Shown here one piece after another: positions 35,213-42,553 of a stretch of 64,000 nt of DNA (positions are counted from its first letter, which is position 1; every line of letters begins with the position of its first letter). The translations under genes and the position numbers were made by a program. The stretch lies in contig CAAFUN010000112.1 of the NCBI GenBank assembly GCA_900766195.1, positions 1 through 64,000 on the forward strand, in the 5' to 3' direction. The notes beneath the pieces are model-generated. The model ran no database searches. It was not told where the DNA came from and saw only the letters and a program-made list of their open reading frames with translations. This DNA comes from an uncultured Bacteroides sp. Lineage in GTDB: Bacteria > Bacteroidota > Bacteroidia > Bacteroidales > Bacteroidaceae.

Positions 35213-37585
35213 ATGAATAAATTTCCAGTAAGTATACTATATACTTTACTTTTATTATCATGCAGTAACACAAAGGATAAAATATTATTTTCTTTTGACA
35301 AACAACTGGAAGGTATAAGTAATATCAAAGGGCTGAAAGGCAATGGAGATTATCTGTATACTACAGCAGGAAATATGTTATATTCCATTGGTAACCAATT
35401 TGGTAATTTTCCAGAAACAGGTTTTCATGTACCAGGGGAAATGGGAGGAATATGGCAACATCCTATTAAATTATTGGATGGATTCCAACTTTCAATAAAC
35501 GATTCTATTTTAACAAAAAGTAAGCAGTTTACGGCTTACCCGTTTGCCAGCCAGTTCGATTACCAACAAAGCCAGGAAGTATCCGTTAAGCGTACAGATT
35601 TTGTTCCCGATAGTTTGCCTGTACTGGCCATAGAATATATTATCTCGAATAAAACATCCGGGCTTAAAGATATGAATGTATCACTATATATAAACTCCGA
35701 TCTACGTCCTGTATGGTTAGGAGAAAGAAGTGGCATGATAGACAGCAGAGATACTTTATTGGGCGTTCAAGACAATAATATCGTCATTATAAAAGATAGC
35801 TTGAATGAATGGTATGCAGGCATTTCGTCCGAAACAGACAGCTTTACTGTCAAAAACTCAAAAAACAGTTTACTAAAAGGAAAGGGAGTTAGTATTAAAC
35901 TTGGCATTCCGATTTTCAAATTGAAGGCTAATGAAAAAAAGATAATCAGGTTTTATATATCCGGCTCAACGAAAAATATCACAGAAGTGGATCAAAACCT
36001 AAAAATAGCCAAGGAAAATATACAAAACCTTTTTGCCAAAAAGAAACAACGCTATGCTGAAATAGATGACAGAGCAAGAATAACGATCCCTGATACATTA
36101 TTAATGAAAGCCTATCAGTGGGGGAAATATAATACTGACTGGTTGATCCGTGATGTGCCGGGAATGGGACAAGGGCTAAATGCCGGACTGCCAGATTATC
36201 CATGGTTTTTTAGTAATGATCAATCCTCCGCTTTTAACGCTTTAGTGGGAACAATCGAACCTCAGTTATTTTACAATTCATGGGAAATGCTATTAAGAAT
36301 TTCAAAAGAATATAACAATAACTCAGGACGTATTATACATGAAGTCTCTACAAACGGGCAGGTATATGATAAAGGGCGTATGGAAGAATCACAAGAATTT
36401 ATCAATACAGCATGGAAAGTGTTTAAATGGACAGGAAATAAAGTTTTTTTGAAAATATACTATGAACAAGGGAAAAAAGTCTGGAAATTTCTTCAAGAAC
36501 ATGATACGAACAATAATCTTTATATAGAAGGTTATGGAGGGGTCGAAATAGAAGGTCTGGATGATGAAATGTTAGATGTCGCCTATCATACACAGGTCTT
36601 CCTGCAAACAATGTCGGAAATGGCACTTGTCTTCAATGAATCAGATTTGTCTTCAGAATATTCTGAAAAAGCACAAATACTGAAGAAAAAAATTAATGAT
36701 GACTGGTGGAATAAATCAGAAAATCGTTATTTCGACTTCATTGCAAACAAGAATAAAGCCCTACAGTTAATTGATATCGCATTAGAAAAGAGAGTAAATA
36801 ATAATCGGAATAAGTGGGCAAAAGAGAAACTTCTGGAGTTGAAGGCTAATATTAGGAATGGTAAATACAACGAGAAAGGTTATTCAGTATATTATAATCC
36901 ATCGACTGGTGTTCTGACCTCAGATGTGGCAGACAAAGAAAAGGCTGTAAAGTATCTTGAATCAGTGCCGTTTTTCACCAACAAATATGGCTTATATATA
37001 TCGGGAATAGCCCGGCCTGACGATATTACATTAGAGGAAAGTTCAGTCGCTCATCGTCTGAAAGGAGAGTTTAACTATCACGAAGCGATTATGGTAGGAG
37101 CAACATCAGGACTTGCTATAGCTGAATGTAAATATCGGGGAGCAGATTTTGCTATGGTTTATATAAACAAGATACTGAATAATTTCAGTTTTGCTACTCC
37201 GGGGACAACCTACGAAGTATCTCCTGATTATGGAATGTTTGTTCAGGCATGGAATGTGTCGGGTATTAACATTCCTCTTATTCAATACTTTTTTGGAGTG
37301 AATCCGATGGCGTATAACAAAGAAATAACGATTAAGCCGGATATGCCATCCGATTGGAAGTATGCTAGACTAGAACGTCTGTTGATAGGTAACAACAAAC
37401 TATTAATTGATTTCAAACAGGTAAATAATAAGCAGGTATATACTATTGGAAATTCACAAGAAGGCTGGGTGGTCCATTTTAAATTGCCCAAGAGTGCTAA
37501 TTATGTAAAAGTGAATGGAAAAGAGATTAAAGCAGATAGTGGTATAGTTAAATTGATCGGATTGAAGAACATTATTGAATTTTAA
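35213..37585 (+). CDS. Putative six-hairpin glycosidase lipoprotein, family unassigned
   Basis: The 790-residue protein has a short lipoprotein signal (LLLSCSNT, Cys near 17). An N-terminal beta-sandwich of about 280 residues precedes an (alpha/alpha)6 toroid of about 400 residues, which begins MKAYQWGKYNTDWLIRDVPG and contains GLNAGLPDYPWFFSNDQSSAF (in part; about 322-342). Acidic segments such as GVEIEGLDDEMLDVAYH and YEVSPDYGMFVQAWNVSG follow, and a beta-rich C-terminus ends the protein. The layout resembles glycogen-debranching/amylo-alpha-1,6-glucosidase and GH15/GH63-like enzymes, but no CAZy family signature is certain. It is in an operon with GH65 and GH37 enzymes, so alpha-glucoside hydrolysis is likely. 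Its lipid anchor suggests action at the outer membrane or in the periplasm. Confidence 0.65.
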   Translation: MNKFPVSILYTLLLLSCSNTKDKILFSFDKQLEGISNIKGLKGNGDYLYTTAGNMLYSIGNQFGNFPETGFHVPGEMGGIWQHPIKLLDGFQLSINDSILTKSKQFTAYPFASQFDYQQSQEVSVKRTDFVPDSLPVLAIEYIISNKTSGLKDMNVSLYINSDLRPVWLGERSGMIDSRDTLLGVQDNNIVIIKDSLNEWYAGISSETDSFTVKNSKNSLLKGKGVSIKLGIPIFKLKANEKKIIRFYISGSTKNITEVDQNLKIAKENIQNLFAKKKQRYAEIDDRARITIPDTLLMKAYQWGKYNTDWLIRDVPGMGQGLNAGLPDYPWFFSNDQSSAFNALVGTIEPQLFYNSWEMLLRISKEYNNNSGRIIHEVSTNGQVYDKGRMEESQEFINTAWKVFKWTGNKVFLKIYYEQGKKVWKFLQEHDTNNNLYIEGYGGVEIEGLDDEMLDVAYHTQVFLQTMSEMALVFNESDLSSEYSEKAQILKKKINDDWWNKSENRYFDFIANKNKALQLIDIALEKRVNNNRNKWAKEKLLELKANIRNGKYNEKGYSVYYNPSTGVLTSDVADKEKAVKYLESVPFFTNKYGLYISGIARPDDITLEESSVAHRLKGEFNYHEAIMVGATSGLAIAECKYRGADFAMVYINKILNNFSFATPGTTYEVSPDYGMFVQAWNVSGINIPLIQYFFGVNPMAYNKEITIKPDMPSDWKYARLERLLIGNNKLLIDFKQVNNKQVYTIGNSQEGWVVHFKLPKSANYVKVNGKEIKADSGIVKLIGLKNIIEF

Positions 37586-37598
37586 AATCAAACAAAAG

Positions 37599-39641
37599 AT
37601 GAGAATAATAAAGATACTTTCTATACTCCTACTATTTGGCTTTACTTTCTCCGAAACTAAAGCTCAGGATCCATGGGTAATAAGTACGAAAAATCCCGAT
37701 ACGTCAGATTATTACGGGATAACCGTGGCCAATGGTATCGTTGGAGTTATATCTTCCCCAGAACCGTTGAAAATAAAAGAAGTGGTACTTGCTGGGGTAT
37801 ACGACATGTTTGGTAGAGGGCGTGTTGGCAATTTTCTTCCCAGTTTCAATCTATTGAATATGCAACTTATGATAGGAGATGAGAAAGTAAATATGAGAAA
37901 TATATCGAATATGGAGCAATCACTTGATATGCGATATGGAACCTTTCATGCCTCATTTAACTATAAAGATGAATTGAAAGTAGAATACGACTACTGTGCT
38001 TTGAGGCATTTACCTTATTGTGTCTTATTAAATATAAAATTAACTGCTAGAAAAAGCATAGATCTTACATGTAGCAATATGATGGAAACTCCGTCATCTC
38101 TACGTGACGGGCAGCAATATTATAATGAAATAGACCGTCCGCATACTTTGATTCAGCTACTTACTTCTGTTGCCAAAAGTCCAACAGGAAATCTGACCAT
38201 GGCGGCATCAAATAGTTTTATCTTCAATGAACCGCATGGATATGAGCCAAAGGTATTACATGAAATGCAGGATAATAATATGCATCTGGCTAAATTCAAA
38301 AAAAACATGAAAGCCGGAGAGTCATACACATTCTCGGTTGTGGGTTCAGTAATATCTTCAGTACAATATGCCGATCCGCTTAATCAGGCTGAACGGTTAA
38401 CAATCTACGCAAAGCTTGAAGGAAAAGATCGTCTAACAGACGGACATAAAAAGGCATGGGATAGACTGTGGGAAAGCGATATTGAAATAGAAGGTGACCC
38501 GCAGGCACAACAAGATATAAGAAGTATGCTGTATCATATATACGCATTTAACAGGGAGAATACCGATTATTCACCATCTCCTATGGGATTGAGTGGATTG
38601 GGATACAATGGTCATGTGTTCTGGGATACAGAGTTGTGGATGTATCCGGCTCTTCTTTTGCTCCATCCTGAAATGGCTAAGAGTATGGTAGAATATCGTT
38701 TCAATAGATTAGAAGCTGCAAAAAAAAATGCTTTTACTTATGGCTATAAAGGAGCAATGTATCCTTGGGAAAGTGCATATACTGGTGTAGAAGAAACCCC
38801 AGTATGGGCTTTGACCGGGCCTTTCGAGCATCATATTACTGCTTGTGTGGCAATTGCAGCATGGAATTATTATCTGGTTACAGACGATAAAAATTGGCTT
38901 ATAGAGAAAGGATGGCCTATTTTGAAATCAACAGCTGACTTTTGGTGTAGCAGGGTCGAAAAGAATGAGAAAGGCGAATATGAAATTAAGAATGTAGTAG
39001 CCGCCGATGAATGGGCAGAGAACGTTGACAACAATGCATTTACTAATGCCGCAGCAAAGGTTAATCTTGAATATGCTATTAAATGCGCTCGAATATTAAG
39101 CGTAAATGTGCCGGAGCAATGGAATGAGATTACGAAAAATATTTCTATTCGTCATTTACCGAATGGGGTTACCCGAGAACATGACACATATAATGGTGAG
39201 CCTATAAAACAGGCGGATGTCAACCTGCTTGCATTCCCGCTTAAAGTCATAACTGATGATATTCAAATAAAAAAAGATTTAGAATATTACGAAGTAAGAA
39301 TTCCAGAAAAGGAAACTCCGGCTATGACACAGGCCGTCTTTGCATTGTTATATAGCCGTTTAGGCGATGCGAAAAAATCGTATTATTTTTTTAAGAATGC
39401 TTATGAGCCCAACCTTTTACCTCCGTTTCGGGTAATTGCCGAAACTAAAGGAGGTACCAACCCATATTTCATTACAGGTGCAGGAGGGATCCTGCAAACT
39501 GTACTTATGGGGTATGGTGGCCTTGATATCCAGCCCGAAGGAGGTATTGGGCAGATAAAAACCAAAAAGCCTACACACTGGAAAAAATTAACTCTTAAAG
39601 GTATTGGTAAGGAAAAGAAATCATATACTATAAACAATTAA
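37599..39641 (+). CDS. Secreted GH65-family enzyme, probably an alpha-glucoside hydrolase
   Basis: The 680-residue protein (start ATG 37599; an earlier start at 37575 overlaps the previous gene) has a signal peptide to about 22 (TKAQ). Its GH65 marks are GYNGHVFWDTELWMYPALL (about 335-353) and ADEWAENVDNNAFTNAAAK (about 469-487), in which Glu471 is the general acid. Family phosphorylases carry a Ser-Ser phosphate loop after the second barrel half. Here the corresponding place reads KETPAMTQA, and a second acid, Glu615, is present in RVIAETKGG. From memory, the kojibiose hydrolase of Flavobacterium johnsoniae uses Glu472 and Glu616, so a hydrolase fits better, as does export. Substrates could be kojibiose, trehalose or related alpha-glucosides. 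Confidence 0.82.
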   Translation: MRIIKILSILLLFGFTFSETKAQDPWVISTKNPDTSDYYGITVANGIVGVISSPEPLKIKEVVLAGVYDMFGRGRVGNFLPSFNLLNMQLMIGDEKVNMRNISNMEQSLDMRYGTFHASFNYKDELKVEYDYCALRHLPYCVLLNIKLTARKSIDLTCSNMMETPSSLRDGQQYYNEIDRPHTLIQLLTSVAKSPTGNLTMAASNSFIFNEPHGYEPKVLHEMQDNNMHLAKFKKNMKAGESYTFSVVGSVISSVQYADPLNQAERLTIYAKLEGKDRLTDGHKKAWDRLWESDIEIEGDPQAQQDIRSMLYHIYAFNRENTDYSPSPMGLSGLGYNGHVFWDTELWMYPALLLLHPEMAKSMVEYRFNRLEAAKKNAFTYGYKGAMYPWESAYTGVEETPVWALTGPFEHHITACVAIAAWNYYLVTDDKNWLIEKGWPILKSTADFWCSRVEKNEKGEYEIKNVVAADEWAENVDNNAFTNAAAKVNLEYAIKCARILSVNVPEQWNEITKNISIRHLPNGVTREHDTYNGEPIKQADVNLLAFPLKVITDDIQIKKDLEYYEVRIPEKETPAMTQAVFALLYSRLGDAKKSYYFFKNAYEPNLLPPFRVIAETKGGTNPYFITGAGGILQTVLMGYGGLDIQPEGGIGQIKTKKPTHWKKLTLKGIGKEKKSYTINN

Positions 39642-39664
39642 GTTATTTGTTAAAATTAGAAGAA

Positions 39665-39697
39665 AATCCTGTCCGAACAAGTAAGGATTCTTTTTTT
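39665..39697 (+). terminator. Terminator between the GH65 and GH37 genes
   Basis: AATCCT (39665-39670) pairs with AGGATT (39684-39689) across a 13-base loop, with flanking A/T bases extending the stem. It is followed by seven T at 39691-39697. This is a rho-independent type structure only 16 bases before the trehalase start, so trehalase is either read through or separately expressed. Confidence 0.6.
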
Positions 39698-39713
39698 ATT
39701 AAAACATGATGAG

Positions 39714-41258
39714 ATGAAACAGATACAAATATTACTAATCTTCGTCCTATTTATTAATAGTTGCCGGATAGCTGCACAAGAAAGCAAATCTGCACCGGAT
39801 AAGGTCTATCAGAATTTATTTATTGATGTGCAGATGCTAAGGATATTCCGGGACAATAAAACTTTTGTAGATGTTACGTCAAAGAGGGAGAGTAGTGCTA
39901 TATTATCGGATTATAAAAAGACCAAAAATAAACGTGGCTTTTCCCTTAAAGCTTTCATTACTAAGAATTTTGATATTCCATCAGAAAGTTATTCAGATAA
40001 TAAGTTGAAAAATGAGGAAGATATAATCAGCCATATAAACAGTCTCTGGGAAGCATTGGAAAGACAACCGGATAAAGATATCAAAGGTAGCTCTCTTTTG
40101 CCTCTCCCATATCCGTATATTGTTCCGGGAGGTAGATTCAGGGAAGTATATTACTGGGATTCTTATTTTACAATGCTTGGTTTACGCGAGAGTGGAAAAT
40201 ATATTCTGATAGAAAGTATGACCCGTAACTTTGCACATATGCTGAAACAGTACGGACATATTCCTAATGGAAACCGGAGCTATTACTTAAGCCGTTCACA
40301 ACCTCCTTACTTTTCATTGATTGTAGAATTGCTTGCTTCTGTAAAGGATGAAGGTATATACGCGGAATATCAGACAGCTCTTGAGATCGAATATAATTAT
40401 TGGATGGATATCAGCTCCAAAACTTCTCATGTTGTAAGACTTGACGATGGCAGTATTTTAAACCGATATTGGGATCAGTCGGACAGACCTCGTCAGGAGT
40501 CATTTTATGAAGATTCAACCCTTGTAGCTGGATTAAAGAACCCATCGCAGACTTATAGAGATTTACGCTCCGGTGCTGAAAGCGGATGGGATTTTAGTAG
40601 CAGGTGGTTAATCAATAGTCAGAAATTGGAAACAATAAGAACCACTGATATATTACCTGTCGATTTAAACTGTTTACTAGACCATCTGGAAACTACATTA
40701 GCAAGGAGTTATAGCCTTTCTGGGCAATTACAGAAAGCTGCAAAGTTTTCTGCACTAGCTCAAAGCAGGCTTATAGCCATCAACAAATACTTTTATAATC
40801 CGCATGACGGTTGGTATTATGATTATATTATCTCAGAGAATAAAATATCGGTGGAAAAAACAATTGCAGGAATGAGCCCATTCTTTTTTAAGATAGCACC
40901 GAATACATATATAGATAAGGTTACGAAAATCATTACCAATGAATTCTTATATGCTGGAGGTGTAGTAACGTCTCTGAAAAACTCCGGACAGCAATGGGAT
41001 GCCCCGAATGGATGGGCTCCCCTTCAATGGATAACTATAATAGGACTACGTAATTATGGAGAGAATCAGCTGGCTGAAGATATTGCAAAAAGATGGATAG
41101 GATTAAACAAAAAAGTTTATAAATCGACTAGAAAACTCATGGAAAAATATAATGTAAAAGATATGAATCTGACTGCTGGAGGTGGTGAATATCCAGCACA
41201 AGATGGCTTTGGATGGACAAACGGAGTGTTGCTGGCTTTGATGGGGATATATAAATGA
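39714..41258 (+). CDS. treA: Periplasmic GH37 trehalase
   Basis: GH37 enzymes invert and hydrolyse trehalose to two glucose. The 514-residue protein has a signal peptide or lipobox (LFINSCRIAAQ, about 12-22) and trehalase signature 1, PGGRFREVYYWDSYFTMLGL (138-157). It also has ESGWDFSSRW with the catalytic Asp, signature 2 QQWDAPNGWAPLQW (in the last quarter) and the C-terminal GGGEYPAQDGFGWTNGV with the second catalytic Glu. All catalytic residues are present. It is the last enzyme of the locus and points to trehalose as a substrate or product. Confidence 0.95.
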   Translation: MKQIQILLIFVLFINSCRIAAQESKSAPDKVYQNLFIDVQMLRIFRDNKTFVDVTSKRESSAILSDYKKTKNKRGFSLKAFITKNFDIPSESYSDNKLKNEEDIISHINSLWEALERQPDKDIKGSSLLPLPYPYIVPGGRFREVYYWDSYFTMLGLRESGKYILIESMTRNFAHMLKQYGHIPNGNRSYYLSRSQPPYFSLIVELLASVKDEGIYAEYQTALEIEYNYWMDISSKTSHVVRLDDGSILNRYWDQSDRPRQESFYEDSTLVAGLKNPSQTYRDLRSGAESGWDFSSRWLINSQKLETIRTTDILPVDLNCLLDHLETTLARSYSLSGQLQKAAKFSALAQSRLIAINKYFYNPHDGWYYDYIISENKISVEKTIAGMSPFFFKIAPNTYIDKVTKIITNEFLYAGGVVTSLKNSGQQWDAPNGWAPLQWITIIGLRNYGENQLAEDIAKRWIGLNKKVYKSTRKLMEKYNVKDMNLTAGGGEYPAQDGFGWTNGVLLALMGIYK

Positions 41259-41261
41259 GAT

Positions 41262-41453
41262 TTAGATGGTAGAGTTTATATAAATAATTATATCATACAC
41301 AATTCGATAGCGACCACTTAGCCCACTCGTTACTCTACTATCCATTGTTAAACCTAAATCGGTCTTATGCCCAAGCATACGATATTCCGCCGGACAAACT
41401 GGATAATAATTAGGGTTCCCTGAATAGTTCTCTTTAACTAATTTACAACAGGT
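41262..41453 (-). other. Short open frame of protein-like composition, possible gene remnant
   Basis: On the minus strand a 63-codon frame is open between stops at 41456-41454 and 41264-41262. It reads with varied composition, for example ENYSGNPNYYPVCPAEYRML, but the first ATG is about half-way in. It overlaps the AraC promoter at its upstream end. It could be a decayed fragment of a gene or chance. I recognise no family. Confidence 0.2.
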
Positions 41454-41478
41454 TTACACGCATTTGTCTATATCTTTG
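41441..41478 (+). promoter_or_regulatory. Promoter of the AraC/GyrI-like regulator, copy A of a shared promoter
   Basis: TATCTTTG (41471-41478) is the -7 element. The 57 bases from 41441 match those from 42496 before the P-type ATPase at about 47 positions, including a 9-base identical CATTTGTCT and TATCTTTGCA. Confidence 0.75.
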
Positions 41479-41529
41479 CACCGAAAAGGAATGAAGAGAA
41501 TAAAGCATTTCTCCTTATAAATAAATGAC

Positions 41530-42426
41530 ATGAATAAATACCACTTGAATCAGCTAAATAAAGTTCTTGACTATATTGACCAAAATTTAGATGAAGATTT
41601 GACTTTAAATAAAATAGCAAGTATTGGGAGTTATTCTCCCTTTCACTTCCACAGGCTTTTTCGTGCATATACCACCGAAACCCTCAATGAATATATTACC
41701 AGAAAACGCATAGAAAAAATCGCCTCAATTTTAATCCGTGATAAATCAAAAAAGATTTCTGATCTTTCCTTTTCTTACGGTTTCTCAAGTAACTCAACTC
41801 TAACCAAGACTTTCAAAAAAATATATGATATCAGTCCTAGTAAATTCAGCCGGCTAAGTCATTCTCGATATGATAAAATCATAAAGAGCAAGAACGGACA
41901 AAGATTTGAACGATTCGAGGAATACATTTGCCACATCAATAACTTAAAAGAATGGATAGATATGAATGCAACTGTTATCGTTAAAGAAGTTGAACCGCTA
42001 AAAATGGTTTATGTAGATCACATCGGAGTTCAAGGATTAGACCAAGCTTTTTACAACATCATTGCTTGGGTTGTAAAAAAGGAATTAAGGAGCGAGCAAG
42101 ATATAAAAGTTATCCGCATTTACAAAGATAGCTTTAAGATTACTCCTGCTGATAAAGTACGTATGGAAATAGGAGTCCCGATAGAAGATGAAGTAAAGAC
42201 AGAGCAGGACATTCATTATAAAGAAATCGATGTAAAACGCTGCATTATCGGTAGCTTTGAAATCAATATGGATGAATTTGAGAAAGCTTGGTCTTCTATG
42301 TTTATTTGGATGAACGAAAACGGATATAAGCCCAGAGAAGACAGACCCTTTGAAATTATAAAAAATAACTTCGACGAACATCCGCAAAAAAAGTGTATTA
42401 TTGACTTATACATCCCTATCGAATAA
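41530..42426 (+). CDS. AraC-family regulator with GyrI-like effector-binding domain
   Basis: The 298-residue protein has two N-terminal helix-turn-helix motifs (about 5-105: LDYIDQNLDEDLTLNKIASI, SPFHFHRLFRAYTTETLNEYI, then SYGFSSNSTLTKTFKKIYDI). The C-terminal GyrI-like/SHV2-fold domain (about 148-298) starts ATVIVKEVEPLKMVYVDHIG and ends QKKCIIDLYIPIE. This is the MarA/Rob-like plan, where the C-terminal part binds small amphipathic ligands. It stands alone, but its promoter is almost a copy of that of the downstream ZntA-like gene, so both may answer to the same signal. Confidence 0.9.
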   Translation: MNKYHLNQLNKVLDYIDQNLDEDLTLNKIASIGSYSPFHFHRLFRAYTTETLNEYITRKRIEKIASILIRDKSKKISDLSFSYGFSSNSTLTKTFKKIYDISPSKFSRLSHSRYDKIIKSKNGQRFERFEEYICHINNLKEWIDMNATVIVKEVEPLKMVYVDHIGVQGLDQAFYNIIAWVVKKELRSEQDIKVIRIYKDSFKITPADKVRMEIGVPIEDEVKTEQDIHYKEIDVKRCIIGSFEINMDEFEKAWSSMFIWMNENGYKPREDRPFEIIKNNFDEHPQKKCIIDLYIPIE

Positions 42427-42495
42427 AGAAAAAGTTCTGCTCAAAATACTTCTACAAAATAAGTATGCAACGCGAATAGAGATAGAAACTATGTA

Positions 42496-42533
42496 ATTTG
42501 CAACCGGGTTGCACCCATTTGTCTGTATCTTTG
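42496..42533 (+). promoter_or_regulatory. Promoter and palindromic operator of the metal ATPase-Fur operon, copy B of a shared promoter
   Basis: The -7 element TATCTTTG is at 42526-42533. At the -33 position lies a perfect palindrome, TGCAAC-CGG-GTTGCA (42499-42513), which would occlude RNA polymerase if bound. In copy A the same positions read TACAAC-AGG-TTTACA, so the symmetry is lost there. The Fur-family gene downstream is the obvious candidate to bind it. Confidence 0.7.
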
Positions 42534-42553
42534 CATCAAAAAGAAATAAAGAT

